The notes below the pieces were generated by a model that saw nothing but the letters and a program-made list of their open reading frames with translations, ran no database searches and was not told the DNA's origin. DNA of 64,000 bases. Source: Aestuariibacter sp. GS-14 (GTDB lineage: Bacteria; Pseudomonadota; Gammaproteobacteria; Enterobacterales; Alteromonadaceae). The stretch lies in the NCBI RefSeq assembly GCF_006494365.1, contig NZ_VHIP01000005.1, positions 296,589-360,588 on the forward strand, written 5' to 3'. Within the stretch, counting starts at the first letter, position 1. Every line of letters starts with the position of its first letter. This document shows positions 45,266 through 55,941 of the stretch, one piece after another. A program made the position numbers and the translations under genes.

Positions 45266-47374
45266 TTATTGCTGACGCGACTGGCTGTGTCGCGACACTT
45301 TTTGTACTTCTTGCATGGTGCGTATTTTACGCATTACATTGGCCAGGTGCACCCGATTGTAGGTAGTCAGTTCAATATCCACAAAGTAGACATTGCTCTC
45401 TTTCTCTTCGGTTTGCAGGCCTATGATATTGGAATCACACGAGGCGATATTGTTCGTCAGGGTCGCTAACGTCCCCTGATGGTTAATCAGTTCGATGCGC
45501 AATGATGCCTTAAATTCACCCTGCGGCTCTTCGTCCCATTGCATGCGCAGCACGCGCTGAGGTTCTTCCTTTGCCAGCTTGCGAATGTTCGGACAGCCAT
45601 TCTGGTGAATGGTCATGCCTTTACCCGGACTGAGAACCGAGACAATTTCGTCATCCGGAATGGGGTGACAGCAGCGTGCGTAGGTAACCAGAAGTCCTTC
45701 CGTACCACGGATTGCCACATTGCCTTTTTTCTCGGTGAGATCTTCGCTTTCACCCAGTAACCGGCGGGCAACAATGGCGCTAAGCTCGTTGCCTAAACCA
45801 ATATCCACTAACAGATCATCAAATGTCTCGTGTTTGGTTTCTACCACTACGCGGTCGATGTCTGCCTGGGCAATATCATCCAGCTTCACTGACCCCAATG
45901 CATGGCGCAACAGGCGGTTACCCATGTTAATGGCTTCCTGGGATTGCTGTTTGCGCAAGTACTGGCGAATGCGGGTGCGCGCTCTGGCGCTCACTACAAA
46001 GTTCAGCCAGTTGGCATTGGGTTTGGCTTTCGGCGAGGTAATAATTTCAACAGTCTGCCCGTTTTCCAGCGGCTTGCTTAAGCTGTAATTACGGCGCTCT
46101 ACACGCACACCCACGCAGGTATTGCCCACATCGGAATGCACCGCATAGGCAAAGTCCACTGCGGTTGCGCCCGACGGCAACTCAATAATTCGGCCATCCG
46201 GTGTAAACACGTAAATTTCGTCGGGAAACAGATCGGTTTTTACGCTTTCAATAAATTCAAACGATGAACTGGCGCTTTGTTGTAATTCAAGCAGCGACTG
46301 CATCCATTTGCGGGCCCGCAATTGTGCGGTGGTACCATCGCCGGATTCTTTGTACAACCAGTGTGCAGCAACGCCTTTATCGGCCATTTGGTCCATGGCC
46401 ATGGTGCGAATTTGCACTTCCACCGGAATGCCGTGTGGGCCTACCAAAGAGGTATGCAGCGACTGGTAACCGTTGGTGCGCGGAATAGCAATATAGTCTT
46501 TAAAACGGGTTTCAATGGGCTTATACAAGCCGTGCATCGCACCCAGTGAGCGATAGCAGTCGTCTACCGACGTAACCACAATACGAAATGCATAGATGTC
46601 CATTACTTCATTGAACATCTTTTCCTTGTTTTTCATTTTGCGGTAAATGGAATACAAGTGTTTCTCGCGACCAATCACCGACGCATCAATTTTGTATTCA
46701 GCTAACCGGGTGGATAATTCCTTGCGAATATTTTCGATGATTTCTTTGCGGTTACCTCGCGCTTGCTTCACCGCCGATTTCAGCGCGCGATGGCGCATGG
46801 GGTACATAGCCTGAAAGCCCAGGTCTTCCAGTTCATTCTTAATGTCGTGAATACCCAAACGGTGCGCAATAGGCGAATAGATTTCTAACGTTTCCAACGC
46901 AATGCGACGACGCTTGTCGGGGCGCAAAGAGCCCAGTGTGCGCATGTTGTGCGTGCGGTCGGCCAGCTTGATCAGAATAACCCGGATGTCCTGCACCATG
47001 GCCATCATCATTTTGCGGAAATTTTCTGCCTGCGCTTCCTGCTTGCTGCTAAAGGCTATTTTGTCGAGTTTGCTCACGCCTTCCACCAAATCGGCTACCG
47101 TATCGCCAAAGGCATCGGCCAAATCTTCCTGGTTGTAGTGAGTGTCTTCGATTACATCGTGGAGCAGGGCGGCCATGAGAGTTTCATGGTCCATGTGCAT
47201 ATCGGCCAGAATACTGGCAACAGCAACCGGGTGCGTAATGTAAGGATCGCCACTTGAGCGCATCTGTCCATCATGCGCTTCGTGCGCCAATACAAAGGCT
47301 TCCTGTACGAGTTGAACCCGTTCAGGCGACAAGTATTCGGCGATTTTTTGCTTTAACCCTTCAAACAGATACAC
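45266..47374 (-). CDS. spoT: Bifunctional (p)ppGpp synthetase/hydrolase SpoT
   Basis: A 702-residue RSH enzyme that sets the alarmone level. It shows an intact HD hydrolase domain ([18 protein letters not shown]), the synthetase segment ([38 protein letters not shown]), a TGS domain ([20 protein letters not shown]) and a C-terminal ACT domain (about 625-700). The intact HD site favours SpoT over RelA. Length and neighbours match E. coli. A hairpin lies between it and rpoZ, so it probably also has its own promoter. Confidence 0.98.
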   Translation of the reverse strand: MYLFEGLKQKIAEYLSPERVQLVQEAFVLAHEAHDGQMRSSGDPYITHPVAVASILADMHMDHETLMAALLHDVIEDTHYNQEDLADAFGDTVADLVEGVSKLDKIAFSSKQEAQAENFRKMMMAMVQDIRVILIKLADRTHNMRTLGSLRPDKRRRIALETLEIYSPIAHRLGIHDIKNELEDLGFQAMYPMRHRALKSAVKQARGNRKEIIENIRKELSTRLAEYKIDASVIGREKHLYSIYRKMKNKEKMFNEVMDIYAFRIVVTSVDDCYRSLGAMHGLYKPIETRFKDYIAIPRTNGYQSLHTSLVGPHGIPVEVQIRTMAMDQMADKGVAAHWLYKESGDGTTAQLRARKWMQSLLELQQSASSSFEFIESVKTDLFPDEIYVFTPDGRIIELPSGATAVDFAYAVHSDVGNTCVGVRVERRNYSLSKPLENGQTVEIITSPKAKPNANWLNFVVSARARTRIRQYLRKQQSQEAINMGNRLLRHALGSVKLDDIAQADIDRVVVETKHETFDDLLVDIGLGNELSAIVARRLLGESEDLTEKKGNVAIRGTEGLLVTYARCCHPIPDDEIVSVLSPGKGMTIHQNGCPNIRKLAKEEPQRVLRMQWDEEPQGEFKASLRIELINHQGTLATLTNNIASCDSNIIGLQTEEKESNVYFVDIELTTYNRVHLANVMRKIRTMQEVQKVSRHSQSRQQ

Positions 47375-47444
47375 GTTTGTTACGCATTTCCAATAATATC
47401 AAGCGTTAAGAATACGGTGAAATGAGCAGCTTTCCAACGAAAAA

Positions 47445-47476
47445 CGCCAGTGTTTCTTGAATAAGAAGCACTGGCG
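47445..47476 (-). terminator. Hairpin between rpoZ and spoT
   Basis: CGCCAGTG / CACTGGCG plus an inner TTCTT/AAGAA stem. On the minus strand it is followed by TTTTT. It lies 32 nt after the rpoZ stop and would end or attenuate rpoZ transcription before spoT. Confidence 0.82.
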
Positions 47477-47508
47477 CTGTCAAAAAGTACTGCCAGAGGC
47501 CGTTGGGC

Positions 47509-47781
47509 TTACTGGTCAGACAGAAGACTTGCTACTGAAGCAAACTCTACGTGGTCCTGGCTTTGCTGGTCACGCAGCTCATCCTGTTCGATGGTTTCAG
47601 CGTTAACCAGACCTTCTTCGATTTCGCGTAATGCAATAACGGTAGGCTTGTCGTTACTCGCATCAACCATAGGCTCTTTGCCTTCTGTGGCGATTTGGCG
47701 GGCACGACGTGCAGCAACCAGTACCAGGTCAAAACGGTTACCAACTTTATCAACTGCATCTTCGACTGTAACGCGAGCCAT
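47509..47781 (-). CDS. rpoZ: RNA polymerase omega subunit RpoZ
   Basis: The 90-residue product helps assemble RNA polymerase and, in E. coli, forms part of a ppGpp site. [20 protein letters not shown] and [10 protein letters not shown] are diagnostic. The start is ATG 47781, not the longer frame to 47841, since the family begins [10 protein letters not shown]. It lies downstream of gmk in the usual gmk-rpoZ-spoT order. Confidence 0.98.
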   Translation of the reverse strand: MARVTVEDAVDKVGNRFDLVLVAARRARQIATEGKEPMVDASNDKPTVIALREIEEGLVNAETIEQDELRDQQSQDHVEFASVASLLSDQ

Positions 47782-47871
47782 GTATATCTCCGAACTGAAC
47801 AATACTATTACTAAAAATGGCCGCGTAGTATACAACAACACGGCGGAAAAAGGGTAGTACTAAATTTGAGC

Positions 47872-48507
47872 TTAGCCCAATAAACTCCTGACCAGCGCGT
47901 TATGACGCAGTTGCTGTTTATGGGTTCGCAACCGCTGCGACTGCACAATGCAATTTAATTCGGCCAACGCGGTGTTAAAGTCATCGTTGATCAGCACGTA
48001 ATCAAATTCGTCGTAGTGCGACATTTCCGATACGGCTTCGGCCATGCGCTTGGCAATCACGCTTTCATCGTCCTGACCGCGACCTTCCAGGCGCTGGCGC
48101 AGTGTTTCCACCGACGGTGGCAATATAAACACACCACAGGTATCAGGCATCAGCTTTTTCACCTGTCTGGCACCTTGCCAGTCGATATCCAAAAACACAT
48201 CAATACCCTGATGCAGAGTTTGTTCTATGGTGATCCGCGACGTGCCGTAGTAATTGCCAAACACCTCTGCATATTCAAAAAATGCATTTTGAGCGATCAG
48301 TGCCTCAAACTCGGCATGCGAAACAAAATGATAATGCTCGCCGTTGACTTCTCCCGGGCGGGGTGCACGGGTGGTGTGCGACACCGATACCTGCAACGGA
48401 TTGGCACCCGCAGGCGGTGTTTGTGCCAGCAAGGCTTTAATTAAACTCGATTTGCCCGCCCCGGACGGCGCAGCCAGAATAAACAGGTTGCCCAGTAATG
48501 TACTCAT
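47872..48507 (-). CDS. gmk: Guanylate kinase
   Basis: A 211-residue kinase converting GMP to GDP with ATP. The P-loop is [12 protein letters not shown]. The GMP-binding part has [21 protein letters not shown] and [17 protein letters not shown]-like sequence, and the lid is [22 protein letters not shown] 48507 gives the family length; the longer frame to 48645 adds residues without homology. It is divergent from a carboxylesterase gene. Confidence 0.97.
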   Translation of the reverse strand: MSTLLGNLFILAAPSGAGKSSLIKALLAQTPPAGANPLQVSVSHTTRAPRPGEVNGEHYHFVSHAEFEALIAQNAFFEYAEVFGNYYGTSRITIEQTLHQGIDVFLDIDWQGARQVKKLMPDTCGVFILPPSVETLRQRLEGRGQDDESVIAKRMAEAVSEMSHYDEFDYVLINDDFNTALAELNCIVQSQRLRTHKQQLRHNALVRSLLG

Positions 48508-48720
48508 ATCGCGTACCACATCATCAACGGTGTATGCTAAATCCCGATTGTAGCACACCGCAACGCAGCTATTCACAGCCTTTGTTATAAATTCAATAAC
48601 ATGCCACCGCTGTCTCAAAAATCGCGATTGCTCCAGCAGTGGCATGATGGTAGTTTTGCACAGCAGTATTCCAAATTACTAAATCCGGCGCAGAACAACA
48701 AAATCAAGGACATCGTTACC

Positions 48721-49389
48721 ATGAGCCAGCCGTTACCTTATGTTGATATCAATCCCGCTTCAGCCCCTAAAGCTACCGTGATCTGGTTGCACGGCCTTGG
48801 CGATTCCGGCCATGGGTTTGCGCCCATCGTGCCGGAATTTCAGCTTCCCGAAGACATGGCTATTCGCTTTGTTTTTCCGCATGCGCCTGAACGCCCGGTG
48901 ACCATTAACGGTGGAATGCGCATGCGCGCCTGGTACGACATAAAATCAATGGATTTTGATAAACGCGCCGATTTAGGCGGGGTAAGAGAGTCAGCGGCGT
49001 TGGTTGAGCAGCTTATTGAAGCGGAAATTGCCAAAGGCGTACCTGCCAACCGCATTATCCTTGCCGGATTCTCACAGGGCGGCGTAATTGCACTGCACCT
49101 TGGCACGCGTTACAGCAAAACCCTGGCCGGTATTCTGGCATTGTCTACTTACATGTGCGAGCCTGCATTGCTCGCCAAAGAAGCCAGTGACGCCAATAAG
49201 CATACGCCTATCCAGTTTGGTCATGGTACGCACGATGACGTGGTGCCTGCCGCGATGGGGCAAGCCGCTTTTCAAACCCTGCAGGATGCAGGCTATCAGG
49301 TAAGCTGGAAAGCCTACGCCATGCAGCACAACGTGTGTATGGAAGAAATACACGACATCAGCGCCTGGATCCAGGCCAGACTCAGTTAG
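48721..49389 (+). CDS. Carboxylesterase, phospholipase/thioesterase family
   Basis: A 222-residue alpha/beta hydrolase of the acyl-protein thioesterase-like family. It shows VIWLHGLGDSGHGF, the nucleophile elbow AGFSQGGVIAL, the acid in GTHDDVVPA and the His in MQHNVCMEEI. It hydrolyses short-chain esters; the in vivo substrate is unknown. ATG 48721 has AAGGA 10 nt upstream and gives the family length. It is monocistronic, divergent from gmk and just upstream of hemC. Confidence 0.94.
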   Translation: MSQPLPYVDINPASAPKATVIWLHGLGDSGHGFAPIVPEFQLPEDMAIRFVFPHAPERPVTINGGMRMRAWYDIKSMDFDKRADLGGVRESAALVEQLIEAEIAKGVPANRIILAGFSQGGVIALHLGTRYSKTLAGILALSTYMCEPALLAKEASDANKHTPIQFGHGTHDDVVPAAMGQAAFQTLQDAGYQVSWKAYAMQHNVCMEEIHDISAWIQARLS

Positions 49390-49494
49390 TCACCGTTGCA
49401 TAGAGGCAGATCAAGCTAATTTCGTCGCGCGTTCAGGCAATTTCAGTTACACTGTGCTGATTGAATTTGTATTTGAAACACAAGAATTTACCCT

Positions 49495-50442
49495 ATGGCG
49501 AACAATGCAGTGAAGCCTCATCGCACCATTAGAATTGCCACGCGCAAGAGCGCACTGGCCATGTGGCAAGCCGAATATGTGCAAGCACAGTTATTGCACC
49601 ATCACCCTCATCTCAGTGTTGAACTGGTGCCCATGTCTACCCAGGGCGACCGGATTCTGGATACGCCCCTTGCCAAAATTGGCGGCAAAGGGTTGTTCAT
49701 AAAAGAACTGGAAGTCGCCATGCTGGAAGGCCGTGCCGACATTGCCGTGCATTCTATGAAAGACGTGCCGGTAGACTTCCCCGAAGGATTTGGCTTACAC
49801 GCCATTTGCCCGCGCGAAAATCCATTCGACGCCTTTGTATCTAATCGCTTTGATTCGCTTCAGTCGTTGCCAGAAGGCGCAGTGGTAGGCACCAGCAGTC
49901 TTCGCCGTCAGTGCCAGTTAAGACATCACCGCCCGGATTTAGTGATCAAAGATTTGCGCGGCAATGTGAATACCCGTTTGGCAAAGCTGGATGCCAACGA
50001 ATACGATGCCATCATTCTGGCCTGCGCAGGTTTAATTCGTTTAGGCATGGAAGATCGCATCACGCAGCCTATCCCTCACACCGATTCACTGCCCGCAGTG
50101 GGTCAGGGTGCAGTGGGCATTGAGTGCCGCAACGACGACGCGGAACTGATTGAATTACTTAGCGCACTGAATCACGCCGACACAGCCAGCCGTGTAACAG
50201 CTGAGCGCGCCATGAATGCGCGACTGGAAGGCGGTTGTCAGGTACCCATTGGCAGTTATGCCACGTTGCAAGGCGACACCCTGCACCTTACCGGACTGGT
50301 AGGCACAGCAGATGGTGCTGTGATCCTGTACGCCAACGCACAAGGGCATCGCGACCACGCCATAAACCTTGGCATAGAAGTAGCTGAGTCACTGTTGGCC
50401 CAGGGCGCAGCCGACATTTTATCTGCGCTTCACAACGATTAA
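49495..50442 (+). CDS. hemC: Hydroxymethylbilane synthase
   Basis: A 315-residue enzyme that joins four porphobilinogens into hydroxymethylbilane in tetrapyrrole synthesis. [66 protein letters not shown] and the cofactor-carrying Cys in [13 protein letters not shown] are all present. It leads the hemCDXY operon. The ATG has no strong ribosome-binding site. Confidence 0.98.
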   Translation: MANNAVKPHRTIRIATRKSALAMWQAEYVQAQLLHHHPHLSVELVPMSTQGDRILDTPLAKIGGKGLFIKELEVAMLEGRADIAVHSMKDVPVDFPEGFGLHAICPRENPFDAFVSNRFDSLQSLPEGAVVGTSSLRRQCQLRHHRPDLVIKDLRGNVNTRLAKLDANEYDAIILACAGLIRLGMEDRITQPIPHTDSLPAVGQGAVGIECRNDDAELIELLSALNHADTASRVTAERAMNARLEGGCQVPIGSYATLQGDTLHLTGLVGTADGAVILYANAQGHRDHAINLGIEVAESLLAQGAADILSALHND

Positions 50443-50456
50443 GTATAAACGCCGCC

Positions 50457-51182
50457 ATGTATCTGGTTACCCGTCCTGAGCCTAAACTGGCGGCAAGCGC
50501 CCAGGCGTTTGCTCAGGCGGAGCTTTGCGCCTCGGTAGTCGCGCTGCAAACCATTAAAAGTATTCCCTCACAAGCCCTTAAGTCATGTGAATGGCTCTGC
50601 CAACACAGCAGCGCGATAGTGGTGCTCACCAGCAAGGCCGCGGCTGAGGCGTTGCGTGAGGCATTGACCAGTGCAGCAACGCAGTTTCCGCCCGCAAACC
50701 GTATCGTAGCCGTTGGCAAGGGTACTGCAGACGCTTTGGCAGGCCTGAGTAAGATGGTTATCACGCCAGAGCGCGAAAGTTCGGAAGGCCTTTTGGATTT
50801 ACCGCTGTTACACGATTGCACCAGCCAGCACATTTTGTTATTAAAAGGTAAAGGTGGTCGGACCCATATTCAGGAGACGTTGGTCGCCAGAGGCGCCCAG
50901 CTCACCATTTTTGACGTTTACGAACGCATTACACTGGCGTCACCCTTGTTCAGCCAACCCATTAACTGGAAAGCCATCAACGGTATTGTGGCAACCAGCG
51001 GCGAACAGGCACAGTGTTTATTAAACACCTATCAGGCTCAATCGTTACATCAGTACCGCTGGTTAACGGTGAGCGAAAGAATTGCAGAGCAGTTGCGTCA
51101 GCAGGGCATTGAACAAATAAATATTTGCACACAAGCCAACGACCTGTCGCTCATTGCATGGATAAAGCAAAACTGGGAGTAA
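50457..51182 (+). CDS. hemD: Uroporphyrinogen-III synthase
   Basis: A 241-residue enzyme that closes and isomerises hydroxymethylbilane. The family is poorly conserved; YLVTRPEPKLAASAQAF, VLTSKAAAEAL, VGKGTADAL and LLLKGKGGRTHIQETLVARG fit it. It lies 14 nt after hemC and 3 nt before hemX, the normal gammaproteobacterial order. Confidence 0.95.
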   Translation: MYLVTRPEPKLAASAQAFAQAELCASVVALQTIKSIPSQALKSCEWLCQHSSAIVVLTSKAAAEALREALTSAATQFPPANRIVAVGKGTADALAGLSKMVITPERESSEGLLDLPLLHDCTSQHILLLKGKGGRTHIQETLVARGAQLTIFDVYERITLASPLFSQPINWKAINGIVATSGEQAQCLLNTYQAQSLHQYRWLTVSERIAEQLRQQGIEQINICTQANDLSLIAWIKQNWE

Positions 51183-51185
51183 CCT

Positions 51186-52355
51186 ATGGCTGATAATCAG
51201 CAACCGCAAGACACCGCCAAAACTCGTCTGGCTGAAACCATTGAAGCCACTGCTTCGGCCAGAGCGAAAGTTGCTGCTGAGTCAAAACAGGCCGCTAATA
51301 AACCCGCGGGCACCGGTTTGCTGTGGTTATTTGTAGTGCTGAATCTGGCGTTGCTGGGTGCTGCCTCATACGGTGGGTATTGGTTCGTTAATCAACGTAC
51401 CGTAACGCAGGCTAAATTGGACGCACTTGAAGCCAGTGTGTCTGATTCGATTGCTGCGCAGGGCAATCGCGCCGCGTCCGACAGCAATGTGATAAAAACT
51501 GACCTCACCAAACAGGAAGCAACCGACCGCGCCCTAGCCGACGCGCAGCAAGCGGCTGACGCTAAGATAAATGAACTGGCAAGTGCACTCGCTAACGCCG
51601 AAGCACAGTTGCAGGAAATGAACGGACGCCGCCCTACCGATTGGCTGGTAGCCGAGGCCGATTATTTAGTGCGTATGGCCGGACGCAAAATGTGGCTGGA
51701 GCAGGATGTACGTACCGCCATTATGCTGTTGGGGAATGCCGACAAGCGCTTGCAATCGTTATCTGATCCTTCAGTGTTACCCGTTCGTGCGTTGATTGCT
51801 CAGGACATTCAGGCGTTACAACAGGTTAACCCTACCTCTCAGGTGTCTGTAGCACTGGCACTTAACGGTATGTTTAAACAAGTGAGTAAGCTTCCCCTGG
51901 ATGCCCCGGAAGAAAACTACACGGCGCCAGACACCAGCGTGACTGATTCAGCCAGCGACTGGAAACAAAACCTGTTAAATGTATGGCACTCTCTGGTAGA
52001 CGACTTTATTCACGTGGAAGTGCGTGACGAACCCATTGAGCCCATGATGACAGCCAAACAGAAATGGCTGGCGCAGGAGCAGCTCAAACTGGCATTACAA
52101 CAAGCGCAGGCCGCTGCTCTGGCCAGCGAACAGGCGTTGTTTGAGGCGTCGCTTGATCAAGCCACTGCCATTCTTGTTGAACACTACTTAGCCGACAGCC
52201 CGCAGGTAAGCGGATTTGAAACGGCGCTCAGTCATTTAAAAGCCACTGATATCAGCAAAGCCATTCCAACCGAACTCAACTCGCAGGCCGCCCTTGAAGC
52301 GCTGCTGGATAGCCGGGTGAAACGCGTGTTTGGTGAAGGAGTCAGCGCGCTATGA
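51186..52355 (+). CDS. hemX: HemX-like inner-membrane protein
   Basis: A 389-residue protein with a short Ala/Lys-rich cytoplasmic start, one transmembrane helix (about 42-64), a periplasmic coiled coil (about 75-140) and then the HemX domain (RPTDWLVAEADYLVRMAGRK). Its function is unsettled; it is encoded with hemCD and hemY across gammaproteobacteria. It was once called a uroporphyrinogen-III methylase, but no such domain is present. RBS GGGAG precedes the ATG. Confidence 0.93.
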   Translation: MADNQQPQDTAKTRLAETIEATASARAKVAAESKQAANKPAGTGLLWLFVVLNLALLGAASYGGYWFVNQRTVTQAKLDALEASVSDSIAAQGNRAASDSNVIKTDLTKQEATDRALADAQQAADAKINELASALANAEAQLQEMNGRRPTDWLVAEADYLVRMAGRKMWLEQDVRTAIMLLGNADKRLQSLSDPSVLPVRALIAQDIQALQQVNPTSQVSVALALNGMFKQVSKLPLDAPEENYTAPDTSVTDSASDWKQNLLNVWHSLVDDFIHVEVRDEPIEPMMTAKQKWLAQEQLKLALQQAQAAALASEQALFEASLDQATAILVEHYLADSPQVSGFETALSHLKATDISKAIPTELNSQAALEALLDSRVKRVFGEGVSAL

Positions 52356-53527
52356 GAAAACTGATCCTAAAGCTGCTGTTCATTACCGTAGTGCTAATTG
52401 CCCTGATAGCCGCGCCGTCGCTCATTGGCAATAAAGGCTATGTGCTGATCTCCATGGGTAACCTGATGATTGAAACCAGCGTAGTAGCGCTTGGGATCAT
52501 GCTGTTAGGCGCTGTGGTGATTTGGGTCCTTATACGCATGTTGTTTGGCAGGGCGTGGCAACTCACCAGGTTGCCAGGCAGTTGGTTTGGTGGCCGGGCC
52601 GAGCGCAAAAAGCAACGTGCATTTTACCGCAGTATTCAGGCATTGGCAGAAGGGGAGTGGGATGCCGCTACCCAAGCCGCTGACATAGCTGAGCAGGGTG
52701 AGTTTGAGGGTGTGAATTATCTGGTAGCTGCTCAGGCAGCCGTGGCACGCGGCAACCATGACACTGCTACCCGTAAACTTAACGAAGCGGCGGAATACCC
52801 AAGTTCGGCGTTAGCTGCACGTGTAACGCTGGCGCGCATGGCATTGTCAGCTCATCAGCCCAAACAAGCACTGGCAGAGCTGGACAAACTCGACGTTAAA
52901 CAAAAGGCCACTAAACCCGCCATTGCACTGCGCGTGCAAGCACTGGCAGAGAGTAATCAGTGGGCCACACTCGAAAGCGAACTTGATGGCTATAAAAAAG
53001 TACTGGGCGATCAGTACACCATATGGTCCAGGCAGATTGCCAAAGGCAGGTTGTCTGAAGTTGCCAGCAAGCAAGGCGCAATTCAGTTAAAAACCTTCTG
53101 GGAATCGTTACCCCGCAAACATCGCAACGATGTTGGTTACCAGGCGGCCTACGCCGAACAGTTGTTGGCTCAGGGCATGCATCAGGAAGCTCAGACCATG
53201 CTGCTGGACTGGCAAAAACGCGGGCCACAGCCCGACTTTTTACCTTTATTAGAACAATTAGCACTACCTAATCCGGCCCCAACTATCAGTGCACTGGAGA
53301 AGTGGATAAAGGCCGACGAAGACAACCAGGAGTTATACCGTGTTCTGGGTAAAGTGGCGTATAAGGCCAACGACATGACCCTGGCCAGTAAAGCACTGCA
53401 AAAGGCCATGAAGCTGCAACCGTCGAAGGAAGTCGTATTGCTACTGGCAGAAATTAACGAAAAGACCCGCAACCACGAATCTGCGCTGGCTTACTACAAA
53501 CAGAGTATTGCTCTGAAAGAGAAGTAA
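52352..53527 (+). CDS. hemY: HemY-like protein with TPR region
   Basis: A 391-residue membrane protein with two N-terminal helices (about 6-26, 40-62) and a periplasmic or cytoplasmic TPR-rich part (about 95-390, ending in a clear repeat KAYKANDMTLASKALQKAMK-like). It overlaps hemX by four bases (ATGA). It is unrelated to protoporphyrinogen oxidase despite the shared name. A scaffolding role in haem synthesis has been proposed. Confidence 0.93.
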   Translation: MRKLILKLLFITVVLIALIAAPSLIGNKGYVLISMGNLMIETSVVALGIMLLGAVVIWVLIRMLFGRAWQLTRLPGSWFGGRAERKKQRAFYRSIQALAEGEWDAATQAADIAEQGEFEGVNYLVAAQAAVARGNHDTATRKLNEAAEYPSSALAARVTLARMALSAHQPKQALAELDKLDVKQKATKPAIALRVQALAESNQWATLESELDGYKKVLGDQYTIWSRQIAKGRLSEVASKQGAIQLKTFWESLPRKHRNDVGYQAAYAEQLLAQGMHQEAQTMLLDWQKRGPQPDFLPLLEQLALPNPAPTISALEKWIKADEDNQELYRVLGKVAYKANDMTLASKALQKAMKLQPSKEVVLLLAEINEKTRNHESALAYYKQSIALKEK

Positions 53528-53570
53528 ACAGGTAAATTAACGGAAACAAAAATAAGGCTGGATTGATACA

Positions 53571-53596
53571 ACAAGGGCGCTATACAGCGCCCTTGT
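53571..53596. terminator. Bidirectional terminator, hemY / feoB
   Basis: Perfect 10-bp stem ACAAGGGCGC / GCGCCCTTGT with loop TATACA, then TCTTTG. It lies between convergent hemY and feoB. Confidence 0.88.
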
Positions 53597-53628
53597 TCTT
53601 TGCATAGCATACCCTGTGGGATACCAAC

Positions 53629-55461
53629 CTACGCAAACATAAAGCCGGAAAATTGATTCACTACCACGGCTATCACATAGGCCAGCACACCGTAGGCCAC
53701 ATACAGCCCCCAGGCCAGTTTATTACTGCCACTTTCGCCTTTAAGCATAGCAACGGTAGCAACACACTGCAGTGCCACAACGTAGAACAGTACTAAGCCC
53801 AAACCGGCTTCTGGTGTCAGGCCCTCAGCTTGTACGCGCTCAGCTAACCCGGCTACGTCTTCGTCCGCGCCTTCCATACCAAACAGCGTGCCCAGCGCAC
53901 CAACAAACACTTCACGGGCCAGGAACGACATCAAAATAGCCACGCCATAGCGCCAATCCAGTCCCATTGGGGCAAATATAGGTTCAATGTAATGACCAAT
54001 CTGACCTAACCAGGAGTCTTCCAGCGAGGCATTTAGAGGGAAATAACCCAGGACCCAAATGCCTACCGATACCACAAAAATAATAGGACCAGCGCGGCGG
54101 ATAAACTGCAAACCGCTGTTAATAACGCGGTGGAATAATGGCTTCCAGTGAGGCAGGCGATAAGTGGGTAATTCCAGAATAAACGGCATGTCGGTCTTTT
54201 CTAAATCGCGCGGCAAAAAGCGATTGAGCACCTGGCTAATAATCAAGGCCATCACAATGCCGAAGAAATACAAGCCAAAGAACGCCGCGCCCTGTAAGTT
54301 GAATACGCCAAGGAAGGTACCGTCAGCAGGCACTAATACTGCTACCAGCAAAGCATAGACTGGCAAACGCGCTGAACAGGACATCAGCGGAATGGTAAGC
54401 ATGGTAACTAAGCGTTTGTGTGGGGATTCAATGGTACGCGCTGCCATAATAGCCGGGATAGCGCAGGCATGACCCGACAAGTAAGGAATAAAACTGCGAC
54501 CAGACAATCCAAAAAAGCTCAGCGGCCGATGGCACATTAGCGCCGCGCGAGCCAGATAACCAGAATCTTCCAACAACCCAATGATCAGGGTTAACACCAT
54601 GATTTGCGGCACAAATACTAAGAACGAACCCACACCGCCAAACATGGCATCGTGCATGAAGTCATGAAACATGCCTTCCTGAGTAAGCGCGCCCACACCA
54701 CTGGCTGCCTGCTCAATAAAGCTTTCCACGCCATCCATCAGCGGTGCTGCCAGGGTAAAAATACTCTGAAACAACACAAACATCACAGCGATAAAAATGA
54801 GCCCACCGGTCCAGTTATTCAGCATAAAGCTGTCGATGCGATTCTGGTTTTTCAGCACAATATCGTGCTGAATGCCGAATTCGCTGGCCAGTTCCTGACT
54901 ACGAGAGGCAACATCCGAGTAATCTGCTGCAGGAGGCTGTGCGTCTTTGTGTACCTTCGGCCAGTCAGCCATCGACAACAGTGCTTGTTTGAATTCGTGC
55001 AAGCCATCAAGAGAGCGAGCAGATAACGGCATAACCGGACTACCCAAGGCGTTAGACAGTCCTTCGGTATCGATGCTTTCGCCCACGCGTTTCACTTCAT
55101 CAATGAAGTTCAGCGCAAACATAACGGGTTTACCATGCTGCACGGCCAGTTGCTTAACCTGCAAGCCCAGAATCAAACTCTGTGCTAATCGGGTGGCGTC
55201 CAGTACCACCAGCACCATACTGGTGTTGTCATCTACCAGTGAACGCTTAATTTCTTCTACTGCGATCACTTCGTCGCGGGTAAGCCCGTTCAGTGAATAA
55301 GCCCCGGGTAAATCAACCAGTTCAAATCTATCAAACCTGCCGCGGGTTACTTCTACGGTGATCCCTGGGTAATTGGCTACTTTTTGGCGTAATCCGGTAA
55401 GTTGGTTAAACAACAAACTTTTACCACAGTTTGGCTTACCTACCATTAATATGCGTTGCAT
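53629..55461 (-). CDS. feoB: Ferrous iron transporter FeoB
   Basis: A 610-residue inner-membrane Fe(II) transporter. An N-terminal G domain (about 1-160) has GKPNCGKSLLFNQLTG (G1), the DLPGAYSLNG G3 box and the ALNFIDEV G4 box. A short GDI-like segment and then about nine helices follow, with the gate motifs LIGLLEDSGYLARAAL and LSGHACAIPAIMAARTI, and PLMSCSARLPVYALL. It is shorter than E. coli FeoB (773 residues), mainly between the G domain and the first helix and at the C-terminus. It lies 38 nt downstream of feoA; no feoC is seen. Confidence 0.97.
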   Translation of the reverse strand: MQRILMVGKPNCGKSLLFNQLTGLRQKVANYPGITVEVTRGRFDRFELVDLPGAYSLNGLTRDEVIAVEEIKRSLVDDNTSMVLVVLDATRLAQSLILGLQVKQLAVQHGKPVMFALNFIDEVKRVGESIDTEGLSNALGSPVMPLSARSLDGLHEFKQALLSMADWPKVHKDAQPPAADYSDVASRSQELASEFGIQHDIVLKNQNRIDSFMLNNWTGGLIFIAVMFVLFQSIFTLAAPLMDGVESFIEQAASGVGALTQEGMFHDFMHDAMFGGVGSFLVFVPQIMVLTLIIGLLEDSGYLARAALMCHRPLSFFGLSGRSFIPYLSGHACAIPAIMAARTIESPHKRLVTMLTIPLMSCSARLPVYALLVAVLVPADGTFLGVFNLQGAAFFGLYFFGIVMALIISQVLNRFLPRDLEKTDMPFILELPTYRLPHWKPLFHRVINSGLQFIRRAGPIIFVVSVGIWVLGYFPLNASLEDSWLGQIGHYIEPIFAPMGLDWRYGVAILMSFLAREVFVGALGTLFGMEGADEDVAGLAERVQAEGLTPEAGLGLVLFYVVALQCVATVAMLKGESGSNKLAWGLYVAYGVLAYVIAVVVNQFSGFMFA

Positions 55462-55499
55462 GAGTACTACTGTTCCTGAAGTGTGCTAACAGTTTATGG

Positions 55500-55733
55500 T
55501 TAGTCTTGAAGCGCGATCTCAATACAAGAAGCCAGATTTTGTTCCATCGCGAACACGCTTCCCCCTAATTGCATTACCATAGGGCCGCCAAGAGGGCCTC
55601 GTCTTACGCATTGCACACTGCGCCCTGGCGCCAGTCCCATTTCGTAGAGACGGGCAATAATCTGAGGGTCCAGCGCGGTGTCTACCTGACTAACCAGCGC
55701 GGATTGCGACTTACCCAGTTCCCATAATGTCAT
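55500..55733 (-). CDS. feoA: FeoA-like SH3 protein
   Basis: A 77-residue cytoplasmic protein with the FeoA fold: IIARLYEMGLAPGRSVQCVR, GPLGGPMVMQLGGSVFAM. It is thought to help FeoB. First gene of the feoAB operon; a possible Fur site lies about 60 nt upstream. Confidence 0.95.
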   Translation of the reverse strand: MTLWELGKSQSALVSQVDTALDPQIIARLYEMGLAPGRSVQCVRRGPLGGPMVMQLGGSVFAMEQNLASCIEIALQD

Positions 55734-55790
55734 AGTGAATTTCCAGTCTGTTCACGCTGCCCAATCTGCATTCGGTTGGCAACGTTTATA

Positions 55791-55809
55791 AATAACAATC
55801 ATTCCTATT
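55791..55809. promoter_or_regulatory. Possible Fur box upstream of feoAB
   Basis: On the minus strand this reads AATAGGAATGATTGTTATT, which keeps the AATGATTNTTATT-like core of Fur sites but matches the full 19-bp consensus only in part (10 of 19). The position upstream of feoA supports it. Confidence 0.42.
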
Positions 55810-55941
55810 TAGACTAACAGATTACCGCCTGTAGCACTAGCGGAACATGGGTGACAGATAAAATTGAATGAGTACTTGCTGTGCGGGAATGTCTACGCTT
55901 AAGCTAGATGGGTTTACTCAACCCTATTACAAGGATTTAGC

